A DNA stretch of 64,000 bases from a virus. The position numbers and the translations under genes were made by a program. Within the stretch, counting starts at the first letter, position 1. The number at the start of each line of letters is the position of its first letter. The stretch lies in the IMG/VR virus record IMGVR_UViG_3300043436_003929, positions 1 to 64,000 of that record; one strand, written 5' to 3'. Below the pieces are notes generated by a model that ran no database searches, was not told where the DNA came from, and saw nothing but the letters and a program-made list of their open reading frames with translations. Shown here in pieces: positions 54,101 to 63,031 of this stretch.

Positions 54101-55432
54101 TCTTCAGCCACAAATAGATTTGTTTTACCATTAAACGCATTTGCGTCTTATAACTTTAATGTAAATTGGGGTGATGGTACCTCTCAAACAGTAACAACTT
54201 CAAGTAATGTTACTAAAACCTACGCAACACCAGGAATATACGACATAAAAATTACAGGAACATTCCCACGAATATTCTTTAATAATACAGGTGATAGATT
54301 AAAAGTTCTTAATGTTAAGAATTGGGGTAATATTGTTTGGTCGATATTTGCTGCGGCATTTAGAGGTTGTAGTAATATGGATGTTACGGCACCTGATGCT
54401 CCGATTTTAAGTGCGGTAACAGAAGTAACTGAAATGTTTTTATCGTGTACTTCGTTATCTGGAACTTCGGCATTTAGTTCATGGAATGTAAGTAATATCC
54501 AAAACTTTAACTTTATGCTTTCGGAAACACAATTCAATCAAGATGTAAGTTCTTGGAATGTTGCTAACGGACAACTTTTTACGGCATTGTTTAGAGGAAC
54601 ACCATTTAATAAACCTTTAAATTCATGGAATATGGCTAATGCGGTTGCTACGGCTTCTATGTTCCAAAATAACGTACATTTCAATCAACCTCTAAATTTA
54701 TGGAATACAGGTAAATTGGACACAATAAGTACTATGTTTGAAAATGCAACAGCATTTAATCAAGATATTAGCATGTGGAACACAAGTACAATTAGGTTTA
54801 TGGAAGGTACATTTAGAGGTGCCACAGCATTTAACCAACCAATAGGTTCTTGGAATACAGGTAATGTAACAACTATGCAAGATTTGTTCCAAAGAGCAAG
54901 AGTATTTAATCAACCTATTGGATCATGGAATACGGGTAATGTAACTATTATGTCTGGTATGTTTAATGAAGCGGAAGTATTCAACCACCCAATTAACTCA
55001 TTTAACACTAGTAAAGTGACAAATATGTCAGTTATGTTTCAAAATGCGTTTGCATTTAACCAGCCAGTAGGTTCGTGGAATGTAAGTGGTGTGACAAGTA
55101 TGTCACTTATGTTTGCAGGAGCGGCATCATTTAATCAAAATATTGGTACATGGAACTTGAGACTTAATGGTGTGGGTATGAGTTTTATGTTGAATAGTTG
55201 TGGTATGAACATTGAAAACTATTCAAGAACATTGATTGGTTGGGCTAATTATGCGAGTGCTAATGCTAACAGACCTCTTAATGTTACTTTGAATTCAAAT
55301 GGAAGAACCTACAACTGTATTAATTATGTGACAGGTCAAACTTATAATAATGCGGTTGTCTCAAGGTCTTACTTAGATGTAGGTGCTCCGAATTGGAGCA
55401 TTTCCGGTGATGCCCAAGTTGGCACTTGTTAG
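51116..55432 (+). CDS. Giant fibre/adhesin: two PKD + BspA-like cassettes and Pro-Thr stalks
   Basis: 1438 residues, paralogue of the 2605 protein. An N-terminal beta domain (1-about 175; [20 protein letters not shown]) is unique. A Pro-Thr stalk (about 176-462) leads to cassette 1 (463-920): PKD-like [35 protein letters not shown], then about nine 25-residue repeats such as [20 protein letters not shown]. It closes with [21 protein letters not shown] short stalk (921-980) joins cassette 2 (981-1438), again with about nine repeats. Unlike the 2605 protein it ends with the cassette, so this one presents the BspA-like domain at its tip. BspA-like repeats are solenoid surface-binding domains; the target is unknown. 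Confidence 0.87.
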   Translation: MADCGVLISSVNLSGLTTEVTFFPETGGTVNLGTQTFPFSNVTDYPYGTYSCYVPTYAYTYTIVVRPELTIDIQSYYSPGSIYAGYGATLNTLSDVEITITFIDQIRTTGSPINNPVTIVVPFGDLTGFTQTIINEPYSEVVQISDFENINISASGSIYEFETITGFTYNATPTPTPDPSVTPTPTVTETPTATPGETPTNTPTTTVTETPTSTPAETPTSTPAETPTNTPTSSVSATPTKTPTNTPTETPTNTPTTSVTNTPTITPTETPTNTPTTSVTTTPTITPTTTVTETPTNTPTTTETPTNTPTTTVTNTPTTTTTETPTNTPTTTVTITPTITPTNTPTPTVTQTSTETPTPTATETPTQTVTPSVSETPGLTPSETPTNTPTNTETPTNTPTNTETPTNTPTTTNTPTASVTTTPTITPTTTITETPTNTPTTTITNTPTNTPTPTSTPALSSFIMEVDTTKSGSASDTFIIPLDSSLTYNFIVDWGDGNVETITSSSDVTHVYSTPGIYDIKINGTFPRIRFANGEGDRLKVIEIKNWGNIVWSSFNNSFGGCSNMDVTATDTPNLSNVTSLSNMFNRCSSLIGNSSFNNWDTSNVEDMSGMFFIATSFNQDISSWNTSNVTSFNSMFTRAESFNQNISSWNTSSVTDMRAMFSGATLFNQPIGSWDTSNVVDMASMFTEAISFNESIGSWITSGVTVMTNMFGSATSFNQPIGSWNTSNVTNMRFMFRFASAFNQNISSWDTSSVTNMLAMFDMATSFNQPIGSWNTSNVNDMSSMFLGATSFNQDISSWNTSNVGLMNGMFSGATAFDQNIGSWNINGLYTFFDGSMNSMLDNCGMSVENYSRTLIGWANYTSGNLDVPSLVTLGAVGRVYDCVDYVSGQTYNNAGVAREYLVSGTPSWTIIGDTRSPSCPSLTPTPTMTPTITPTPTVTSSLTPTPTITPTRTTTPTPTITPTKTITPTPTKTPVIPQPEFILTVDTRITGGTSSATNRFVLPLNAFASYNFNVNWGDGTSQTVTTSSNVTKTYATPGIYDIKITGTFPRIFFNNTGDRLKVLNVKNWGNIVWSIFAAAFRGCSNMDVTAPDAPILSAVTEVTEMFLSCTSLSGTSAFSSWNVSNIQNFNFMLSETQFNQDVSSWNVANGQLFTALFRGTPFNKPLNSWNMANAVATASMFQNNVHFNQPLNLWNTGKLDTISTMFENATAFNQDISMWNTSTIRFMEGTFRGATAFNQPIGSWNTGNVTTMQDLFQRARVFNQPIGSWNTGNVTIMSGMFNEAEVFNHPINSFNTSKVTNMSVMFQNAFAFNQPVGSWNVSGVTSMSLMFAGAASFNQNIGTWNLRLNGVGMSFMLNSCGMNIENYSRTLIGWANYASANANRPLNVTLNSNGRTYNCINYVTGQTYNNAVVSRSYLDVGAPNWSISGDAQVGTC
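51626..52490 (+). repeat. Pro-Thr stalk repeat in the 51116 gene
   Basis: Tandem units encoding ETPTNTPTT and TVTNTPTIT. The next stalk (about 53880-54055) is shorter and less regular, based on TPTPTITPT. Confidence 0.85.
52840..55160 (+). repeat. BspA-like (DUF285) 75-bp repeats, two blocks
   Basis: Blocks at about 52840-53610 and 54470-55160. Each 75-bp unit encodes a 25-residue repeat with the invariant SWNTSNV and MFxxAxxFNQ(P/D/N)I positions and divergent middles. A smaller block of the same unit lies at about 3000-3400 in the 2605 gene. Confidence 0.85.
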
Positions 55433-55476
55433 AATAATTTAATATTTTTTTTAATAAAAGATAATCTTGTAATATT

Positions 55477-55484
55477 TATTTATA
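55477..55484 (+). promoter_or_regulatory. TATTTATA element before the MACSKYT gene
   Basis: Overlaps a TATTTATT at 55473; ends 14 nt before the ATG at 55499. Confidence 0.4.
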
Positions 55485-55498
55485 AAATAAGAATAAAT

Positions 55499-56101
55499 AT
55501 GGCATGTAGTAAATATACATTAACTAATACCGGTTCTACCGTAGTAAACTTTAACTATAGAAAATGTGACGATTCTATGTGGCAATATCAGGTAAACCTT
55601 AATCCAAATGAAACAAAAAATATTTGGTTAATCAACGGAACTTATGATGTTGCTCAGGTATTTGAATCAAAAATTGTGTTAGTTAATGATGGTGTATACC
55701 CTTTAACTCCAACACCAACAAGAACTCCAACACCGACACCAAGTCCAACAACAACCACAACACCAACACCGACTATTACACCTACGCCTACAATTACTCC
55801 AACTAATACTCAAACACCTACTATCACGCCTACTATTACACCTACCGCATCACAAACATTTTTCTTCACATATTACTTAGGTTTTGACCCTTCTAATTCT
55901 TTAGATGCTTGTGCGGGTACACTTGACCCATACTATCTTGGATATTTTTTCAGACCTGAACCAAGTCTTGGTGAACGCATTTACATTAATAACACACTTA
56001 CAACACCAGCACCTGATGGATTCTATTCTAACGGAACCGCTTGGTGGCAAGTAACGGGAGGATCTGGATTAATTACCTCAACCGATCCTAACGGGTGTTA
56101 A
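55499..56101 (+). CDS. Small fibre protein, MACSKYT family
   Basis: 200 residues. N-terminal domain (1-70) starting [20 protein letters not shown] and continuing to [20 protein letters not shown], then a Pro-Thr linker (about 73-118) and a C-terminal beta domain (FTYYLGFDPSNSLDACAGTL, ending WWQVTGGSGLITSTDPNGC). Its first about 75 residues are near-identical in pattern to the protein at 63032. The role is probably adaptor or short fibre. The shared N-terminus suggests a common docking site on the tail. Confidence 0.75.
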   Translation: MACSKYTLTNTGSTVVNFNYRKCDDSMWQYQVNLNPNETKNIWLINGTYDVAQVFESKIVLVNDGVYPLTPTPTRTPTPTPSPTTTTTPTPTITPTPTITPTNTQTPTITPTITPTASQTFFFTYYLGFDPSNSLDACAGTLDPYYLGYFFRPEPSLGERIYINNTLTTPAPDGFYSNGTAWWQVTGGSGLITSTDPNGC

Positions 56102-56183
56102 TGAAAAATATTTGGTTAATTTAATCAAACTAAGATTTATATAACATTTTATTTTATTCTACTTAAGTTTTATAAAACAAGAA

Positions 56184-56191
56184 TATTTATA
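56184..56191 (+). promoter_or_regulatory. TATTTATA element before the RCC1 fibre gene
   Basis: Ends 12 nt before the ATG at 56204, A-rich spacer (AAATAAAAGAAT). Confidence 0.42.
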
Positions 56192-56203
56192 AAATAAAAG
56201 AAT

Positions 56204-59200
56204 ATGCCAAATTTACCAATATCCCAATTACCATTAACAACATCAGGTCAACCTGAATCTTATATGGTGATTGTTAATTATGATGTAGATCCGTCAGGAG
56301 TCACCAATAGAATATATTTTTCATCATTAACACAACAGTTTTCAGGATCAACTGGAACAACAGGGTCAAGTGGAACATCAGGATCAAGTGGAACCTCAGG
56401 TTTAGATGGATCTAGTGGTTCATCAGGAACTAGTGGGTCTGATGGAAGTTCAGGTTCTTCTGGAACTTCTGGAACAAGTGGTCAAGATGGAATTTCAAAC
56501 GTATTATTTAATTTTCAAGCAAAAACAACAATCAATACAGGAGATCCTGGTATAGGTTATATTATTTGGAGCAATCCAACTCAAGTTAACTCAACCTTTA
56601 TAAATGTTAGTAGTTTTCAAACTGGTGGAGATGATATAGGTATATTTTTATCTTTATTAAAAGAGGATACTACCGTTGTTTTACAAGATAAAACAAATAG
56701 TTTATTATTTCAAAAGTTTAATATTGGTACATCAACTTATAACGGAACTTATTGGCAATACCCTGTAACTTTATTAGAAGGTAATACTCAATTCTTAGAT
56801 GATCAAGAATTGTTATTTATAGTTGCTGCTTTACCATCAGGAACAAGTGGATCGGATGGTAGTTCAGGTTCGTCAGGAACAAGTGGTATTGATGGTAGTT
56901 CAGGTTCGTCGGGAACAAGTGGTATTGATGGATCAAGTGGTTCTTCAGGAACTAGCGGTACTGATGGTTCAAGCGGATCTTCGGGTGTTTCAGGGTCTGA
57001 TGGTTCAAGCGGGTCATCTGGAACATCAGGTGTTGATGGATCAAGTGGTTCTTCAGGAACAAGTGGTATTGATGGTAGTTCAGGTTCAAGTGGAACAAGT
57101 GGTATTGATGGTAGTTCAGGCTCGTCGGGAACATCAGGTTCGGACGGTAGTTCAGGCTCGTCGGGAACATCAGGTTCAGACGGTAGTTCAGGATCAAGCG
57201 GAACTTCTGGTGTTGACGGATCAAGTGGTTCTTCAGGAAGTTCTGGTTCATCTGGAACATCAGGTTCAAGTGGATCATCAGGAAGTTCTGGATCATCTGG
57301 AACATCAGGAACAAGTGGTGAAAATGGTATATCAAATGTACTATTTGAATATAGGGCAGATACTCTCACATATTCAGGAGACCCAGGTTCAACAAGAATC
57401 CTTTGGAGTGATATAACACAAAGTGCTTCTACATTTATAAATGTTAGTAAACTTGATTCTACTGAAACTAATATAAATGTATTTTTAGATTTTATAAAAA
57501 ATGGTTCAACCATAGTTATTCAAGATCCAGATAATGATCTTATATATCAAAAGTTTTTAGTTGGTCAACCAGTTAAATTCTCGACTTATTTTCAATTTCC
57601 AGTCACCTTATTAGAGGGTGATGGTCAGTTCAATAATAACCAAACTGTGTTATTTATTCTACTTGCACAACCATCAGGAACATCTGGTTCAAGTGGTTCA
57701 AGTGGTTCATCAGGTTCAAGTGGAACATCTGGTTCAAGTGGTTCATCAGGAACTTCTGGATCGGATGGTTCATCAGGTTCAAGTGGAACGTCAGGTTCAG
57801 ATGGTTCAAGTGGTTCATCAGGAACTTCTGGGTCAGATGGATCAAGTGGTTCATCAGGAACTTCAGGTATTGATGGATCAAGTGGTTCATCAGGAACGTC
57901 TGGTTTAGACGGATCAAGTGGTTCATCAGGAACTAGCGGAACAGATGGAAGTTCAGGTTCATCAGGAACTAGTGGATCGGATGGAAGTTCAGGTTCATCA
58001 GGAACTAGTGGATCTTCAGGTTCAAGTGGAACATCTGGTGTTGATGGTTCAAGCGGTTCGTCAGGAACCTCAGGATCAAGTGGTTCGTCAGGAACATCAG
58101 GTTCATCAGGTACTTCAGGAACATCAGGTTCAAGTGGAACGAGTGGTGAGAATGGTATATCAAATGTATTATTTAATTTTAAGGCAGAGACCGACATCAA
58201 TACAGGAAATCCTGGTTCTACCAGTATTATTTGGAGTAATCCAATTCAAGTAAACTCAACATTTATAAATGTTAGTAAGTTTGACTTCGCTGGAAACAAT
58301 GTAAGTGTGTTTTTAGATTTTATAAAAAATGGATCGACTATTATTATTCAAGATCCTGATAGTGATCTTATATATCAAAAGTTTTTAGTTGGTCAACCAG
58401 TTAAGTTTTTATCTTATTTCCAATTCCCAGTTACCTTATTAGAGGGTGATGGTCAATTTGATAATAACAAAAGAATAATGTTAATTCTTATTGCACAACC
58501 ATCAGGAACTTCTGGTAGTTCGGGTAGTTCTGGTTCATCAGGAACATCAGGATTAAATGGTAGTTCGGGAACTTCTGGTTCAAGTGGTTCATCAGGAACT
58601 TCTGGATCGTCAGGTTCAAGTGGAACATCAGGATCGTCGGGAACTAGTGGTTCATCAGGAACTAGTGGTAAAGACGGAACAAGTGGAACATCAGGATCGG
58701 GTTCTGTTGTTGTTTTTACGGCATCAACTCAGATTACACGAGGATATGCTGTTAGATTAAACACTAACGGTCAAATAGTTAATGGTAGTTTTGACACTAA
58801 TTTACCAATTATAGGTATTGCTCAACAATCAGGAACAACAGGTACAACAGTACAGGTTTCAGTTGAGGGTAGTGTGTCAGAGGTTCATACAGGTTTAACA
58901 CCAGGTTCTGATTATTTTGCAGATGCTAATGGATTGATAACATTAACAGGTCAAACTTATGTGGGAATTGCTTTATCACCAACTCAAATAAATGTTATAT
59001 TTTCAACTTCTGGTGGAATATCAACACCATCATTAGCGGTAATAGATAATACGATTGGTAATCCTATAAACATATCAGCACCTGGTCGTTATATTGTTCC
59101 AGCGTCTGGTGTTACAGGATCATTTATTGGTCAGCAAAATAACTATGCGGACTATAATGGTACCACATTCACATTTGTATCACCATCAACGGGTGATAAA

Positions 59201-62200
59201 GTATCAATAGCAACTGGTCCTAACGCAGGAAATGTTTATACATATACTATTCTTGGTTGGGTTCTATCAGGACAAGTTACAATCATACCAACTTCAAATT
59301 GGATTATAACATCAAGTTATAGACAAAATGATTTGGTTATTTATAATAATATTCTTTATCAAGCAAATTCAAATATTCCTGCAAATACAGCATTTATTGA
59401 AGGAACTAGTGGTTTAACTTGGAAACAAATTGGATCGGGACCAACCATTCCTGAATATGGTGAAATATTCTTAACAAATTCGGTTAGTGTATTAGGATCA
59501 CCAGGAACAACTATATTGACGGCTAATATCCCATCAGCGGGAACTTGGGTAATAAATTATTATGCCAATATCAACTGGGGTGCCGGTAGTGCTGATGATG
59601 AAGGTAGACTATTTTTAGTTGATGGTGTGGGTAATACTATAAATGGTTCTCAAAGTTTCGGTTATATTACATCAAATTCAAATATGGCTGCGGTATATTC
59701 CAACCAAATAACATTCACAACAACAGCACCAACAACGGTTAGTTTAAGAGGTATAAGAATATCTGGTAATTTTATGAATGCTCTTGGAACCGCAAGTAAT
59801 GGTGGAACAAAATTATCTTGGAATAAAATAAGTGGATTTTTACCATCAAACGGAACTGTTGGTTCTCTTGCTAAATATACACGAAATGTGGGACAAGGTT
59901 TAATTACAAATGGAACTATTGTATTATGTAATGTTCCAGAGTTCGCAACCAATACAACAAACATAGGTGTTAATACATCAACAGGTATTATTACACTACA
60001 ACCAGGAATTACATATAGGCTAAGGGGTTCAATCCCTACCTTTACGACAAGTGCTGCCGGTGGTTCAATATCTTACGGGTGGTTTAATCAAACAACAAGT
60101 GCTTATGTAGGTGAGATTGGAGCGACTTATGTTCCAGCCAGTTCTGCCCAATTTGGAGCAACAGGAGGTGCTGCTGAGTTTGTATTTACTCCAACAGTCG
60201 TAACACAAATGTCTTTTAGAGTTATAAACGCAAATAATGTGAATATCATAGGTGGTAATACCGACTTTACAACAGCGGGTTCGTGGCCTTGGATTGAGAT
60301 AGAACAACTTGGAACATCAAATGTTTCTCAATTCTTGGGAACATTATCGAATTCTTGGTCTATTGGAAATACATATCCATCAGGTGCTTTAGTTGTTAAT
60401 AATAATGGTCTTTATCAAGCAAACACAACAATTCCGGCAGGAACTGCATTTGTGGAAGGTGATTCAGGAACAACTTGGAGAGCAATTGGTGAGGCTCCAA
60501 CTATTCCTGAAAATGGTCAAACATTCTTAACTAATAATGTTAGTATAACAACAACACCAGGAACAGACATTTTAACTGCAAATATACCATCAGCGGGAAC
60601 TTGGCAAATAAACTATTATGCCAATATCAACTTTAATGCACCAGGTGCTTTTGACGAAGGTAGAGTATTTTTAGTTGATAACTCAGGTAATCAAATAAAT
60701 GGTTCTCAAAGTTATGGTTATATTACAGATGCCTCTAATATGGCTGCAGTATATTCCAACCAAATAATTTTAACCACCACCTCACCAACAACAGTTACAT
60801 TAAGAGGTATAAGAATATCTGGTAATAATATGATTGCACTTGGAACCGCTAATAGTGCTGGAACAAAAATAATTTGGAATAAGATAGGTGGATATTTACC
60901 ATCAACAGGTAGTATAAGTACTTCTCGTAGTGCGACTTTATCGGCAATATTACTTGGTAATCTTCTTGTCGGTCAAGATATGACAACCGTAACTAATAGT
61001 GTTGGAAACATTCCTTTAAGTAATTCAGGTGTATGGACTTTAACCGCAGGTGTGACGTATCAATTAGAATGCTCACTTACTTATGATGCGGGAGGATCAA
61101 ATCAATTTATAGGAGATAATTTCGTTCAATTTGTAGATGCTACAACAAATACCCCATTACCAAACCAAAATGGTGCAGCTACACTAACACCATTCTTTAC
61201 GGGTAGAGGTGTTTCAAGACCAGGTTATTGTATCTTTCAATATACACCATCTACCAACCAAACAATAAAATTGAGGGTTACTTATCAAAATAATACTGGT
61301 TCGTTAGCCGCTCAAACATTTATCAACCAACTTGGAACAACAAATGTATCTCAGTTTGTAGGGACATTATCCAACTCTTGGTCAATTGGAAACACATATC
61401 CATCAGGAACATTAGTTGTTAATGATGATGCTCTTTATCAAGCAAACACAACAATACCTGCAGGAATACCATTTGAAACAGGAGTTAGCGGTTCAACTTG
61501 GACTCCAATTGGATCATCAGCATTACGTAACATAACCAAAATTGCGTTGAGAGGTTGGGGAAGTGGATTATTAGTCGCTGATAATAAAATATACACATTT
61601 AATGGAACACAAGGTAATGGTAATTGGATTCGTGCGGTTACTAATGGAACGGGTAGTGGTTTTTACGGATTAGATTCAATGCGTGAAGTTATTATACCGA
61701 ATGAAACCGGCAATTTAATTGACGCAGGATCACAAAGTTCTCAAGCATACGCATTATTTGATAATGGTAATCTCTATATGTGGGGATATAATGAACAAGG
61801 ACAACTTGGAATAGGTAATAACACAAGTCAATTTTATCCTGTATTAAGTACAACTAATGTTACTAAAGTTTATTCTCATCCAGCACAAGATGCTCGTAGT
61901 GACGCATTTGGTCGTTGGTTTATTCTTAAAACAGATGGTAAAGTTTATGGAACTGGATATAATGGATTTGGTGAGTTGGGTGTTGGTAATACAACAGACC
62001 GAAACACTTGGACTGAAATAACAGGAGCGGGATTAAATCCAAAATCGGTATGGACTTTGGGTTCTTACGCGGGAACTACAATTATACAAAGATCGGACAA
62101 CACTATTTGGGTTTGTGGTTATAATGGGTTCGGTCAATTAGGTAATGGAAATACAACCAATCAAACATCATTTGTAAATGTTACAACAGCATGGAATGGT

Positions 62201-62923
62201 GGTGATAATAATATGGTTATTCAAGAAGTAGGTTATGGTGGTGGATATAATGATGGTAGTACTACCGAAGCAACATCAATAACATTATTTATGGATAATG
62301 GAACAACATCTCGTATTGCTTCTTCTGGTAATAATAATTGGGGTCAATTAGGAGATGGGACTTTTGTTCAAAAAACCTCACCTGTAACACCAACAGGTTT
62401 TTCAGGTAGAGTTTCCAAAATGGTTCGTATTGGAGGATCACCTGGTAGTGTTTGGTTATTACGTACAGACGGAACATTATGGAATTGGGGATATAACGGT
62501 CAAGGACAACTTGATAGAGGAACTATAGGTGGAAGTATTACAACACCAGCTCAAGTAGAAACAGATGTGTTAGATATATCAATTCATAACCACACTTGGT
62601 ATGGTTGGAATTACCAAGTTGCATCACCTGTTGTTCGTAAAGCAGATGGATATTATCGTTGTGGGTTTAATGGTCACGGTCAATTAGGTGATGGAACCAC
62701 AACTAATCGTGGTAATTTAGTTAAAATGCGTTTTCCTGCGGGCATTGTAATAAAAATGTTTGGAGCCCTTAGCGGATCAAATGAGCGTGTCACATTCTAC
62801 GCAGTTGATAATACAAATAAACTATGGGCTTGGGGAGAACAAAGTTACCTTTCAATATACTCGATTTCAGGAGAACTTTTACCAACACCAGTTCAAGTCG
62901 TTCCTTCTGTATTGATAAAATAA
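56204..62923 (+). CDS. Giant collagen-like fibre with three ISNVLF modules, CBM5/12-like units and C-terminal RCC1 propeller
   Basis: 2239 residues, the largest gene here. The N-terminus (LPISQLPLTTSGQPESYMVI) parallels the 46071 protein. GSSGTSG linkers alternate with three ISNVLF modules (about 97-215, 376-495, 651-770). Then come repeated beta-sandwich units (PEYGEIFLTNSVSVLGSPGT and PENGQTFLTNNVSITTTPGT; about 1085 and 1430) interleaved with CBM5/12-like units (GNTYPSGALVVNNNGLYQAN). The C-terminal 460 residues (about 1780-2239) form RCC1-type repeats: MWGYNEQGQLGIGNNTSQ, GTGYNGFGELGVGNTTD, CGYNGFGQLGNGNTTNQ and four more blades. RCC1 propellers bind proteins or glycans in other systems; on a phage fibre tip a receptor-binding role is inferred. 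Confidence 0.9.
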   Translation: MPNLPISQLPLTTSGQPESYMVIVNYDVDPSGVTNRIYFSSLTQQFSGSTGTTGSSGTSGSSGTSGLDGSSGSSGTSGSDGSSGSSGTSGTSGQDGISNVLFNFQAKTTINTGDPGIGYIIWSNPTQVNSTFINVSSFQTGGDDIGIFLSLLKEDTTVVLQDKTNSLLFQKFNIGTSTYNGTYWQYPVTLLEGNTQFLDDQELLFIVAALPSGTSGSDGSSGSSGTSGIDGSSGSSGTSGIDGSSGSSGTSGTDGSSGSSGVSGSDGSSGSSGTSGVDGSSGSSGTSGIDGSSGSSGTSGIDGSSGSSGTSGSDGSSGSSGTSGSDGSSGSSGTSGVDGSSGSSGSSGSSGTSGSSGSSGSSGSSGTSGTSGENGISNVLFEYRADTLTYSGDPGSTRILWSDITQSASTFINVSKLDSTETNINVFLDFIKNGSTIVIQDPDNDLIYQKFLVGQPVKFSTYFQFPVTLLEGDGQFNNNQTVLFILLAQPSGTSGSSGSSGSSGSSGTSGSSGSSGTSGSDGSSGSSGTSGSDGSSGSSGTSGSDGSSGSSGTSGIDGSSGSSGTSGLDGSSGSSGTSGTDGSSGSSGTSGSDGSSGSSGTSGSSGSSGTSGVDGSSGSSGTSGSSGSSGTSGSSGTSGTSGSSGTSGENGISNVLFNFKAETDINTGNPGSTSIIWSNPIQVNSTFINVSKFDFAGNNVSVFLDFIKNGSTIIIQDPDSDLIYQKFLVGQPVKFLSYFQFPVTLLEGDGQFDNNKRIMLILIAQPSGTSGSSGSSGSSGTSGLNGSSGTSGSSGSSGTSGSSGSSGTSGSSGTSGSSGTSGKDGTSGTSGSGSVVVFTASTQITRGYAVRLNTNGQIVNGSFDTNLPIIGIAQQSGTTGTTVQVSVEGSVSEVHTGLTPGSDYFADANGLITLTGQTYVGIALSPTQINVIFSTSGGISTPSLAVIDNTIGNPINISAPGRYIVPASGVTGSFIGQQNNYADYNGTTFTFVSPSTGDKVSIATGPNAGNVYTYTILGWVLSGQVTIIPTSNWIITSSYRQNDLVIYNNILYQANSNIPANTAFIEGTSGLTWKQIGSGPTIPEYGEIFLTNSVSVLGSPGTTILTANIPSAGTWVINYYANINWGAGSADDEGRLFLVDGVGNTINGSQSFGYITSNSNMAAVYSNQITFTTTAPTTVSLRGIRISGNFMNALGTASNGGTKLSWNKISGFLPSNGTVGSLAKYTRNVGQGLITNGTIVLCNVPEFATNTTNIGVNTSTGIITLQPGITYRLRGSIPTFTTSAAGGSISYGWFNQTTSAYVGEIGATYVPASSAQFGATGGAAEFVFTPTVVTQMSFRVINANNVNIIGGNTDFTTAGSWPWIEIEQLGTSNVSQFLGTLSNSWSIGNTYPSGALVVNNNGLYQANTTIPAGTAFVEGDSGTTWRAIGEAPTIPENGQTFLTNNVSITTTPGTDILTANIPSAGTWQINYYANINFNAPGAFDEGRVFLVDNSGNQINGSQSYGYITDASNMAAVYSNQIILTTTSPTTVTLRGIRISGNNMIALGTANSAGTKIIWNKIGGYLPSTGSISTSRSATLSAILLGNLLVGQDMTTVTNSVGNIPLSNSGVWTLTAGVTYQLECSLTYDAGGSNQFIGDNFVQFVDATTNTPLPNQNGAATLTPFFTGRGVSRPGYCIFQYTPSTNQTIKLRVTYQNNTGSLAAQTFINQLGTTNVSQFVGTLSNSWSIGNTYPSGTLVVNDDALYQANTTIPAGIPFETGVSGSTWTPIGSSALRNITKIALRGWGSGLLVADNKIYTFNGTQGNGNWIRAVTNGTGSGFYGLDSMREVIIPNETGNLIDAGSQSSQAYALFDNGNLYMWGYNEQGQLGIGNNTSQFYPVLSTTNVTKVYSHPAQDARSDAFGRWFILKTDGKVYGTGYNGFGELGVGNTTDRNTWTEITGAGLNPKSVWTLGSYAGTTIIQRSDNTIWVCGYNGFGQLGNGNTTNQTSFVNVTTAWNGGDNNMVIQEVGYGGGYNDGSTTEATSITLFMDNGTTSRIASSGNNNWGQLGDGTFVQKTSPVTPTGFSGRVSKMVRIGGSPGSVWLLRTDGTLWNWGYNGQGQLDRGTIGGSITTPAQVETDVLDISIHNHTWYGWNYQVASPVVRKADGYYRCGFNGHGQLGDGTTTNRGNLVKMRFPAGIVIKMFGALSGSNERVTFYAVDNTNKLWAWGEQSYLSIYSISGELLPTPVQVVPSVLIK
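56340..58695 (+). repeat. Collagen-like Gly-Ser-Ser-Gly linkers in the 56204 gene
   Basis: Four linker arrays, about 56340-56485, 56835-57315, 57668-58150 and 58505-58695, encoding GSSGSSGTSG units with interspersed D-G-S-S and V-D-G variants. The linkers are the most likely recombination points with the 46071 gene, which uses the same units and modules. Confidence 0.85.
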
Positions 62924-62968
62924 TGATTGAGTCATTTAGATTAGAATTGATCATTAAATTTTTTAATA

Positions 62969-62996
62969 AAAAAATCCACCTTATGGTGGATTTTTT
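62969..62996 (+). terminator. Rho-independent terminator after the RCC1 fibre gene
   Basis: AAAAAATCCACC (62969-62980), loop TTAT, GGTGGATTTTTT (62985-62996), perfect 12-bp stem with T run; bidirectional by structure. Confidence 0.92.
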
Positions 62997-63006
62997 ATTT
63001 TACAAC

Positions 63007-63014
63007 TATTTATA
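63007..63014 (+). promoter_or_regulatory. TATTTATA element after the terminator
   Basis: Ends 17 nt before the ATG at 63032 and directly follows the terminator: a clean terminator-promoter junction. Confidence 0.45.
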
Positions 63015-63031
63015 TCTAAACAACTAATAAG

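Noticed and set aside
56803-57513. 236-residue antisense frame (Pro-Glu-Leu-Pro repeats) over the collagen-like linker
   Set aside because: Arises from the Gly-Ser-Ser-Gly repeat read backwards; the forward frame is part of a clearly coding fibre gene.
46200-58695. CRISPR-like spaced repeats
   Set aside because: Repeats are in-frame coding units without constant spacers or palindromic repeat units, and no cas gene is present.
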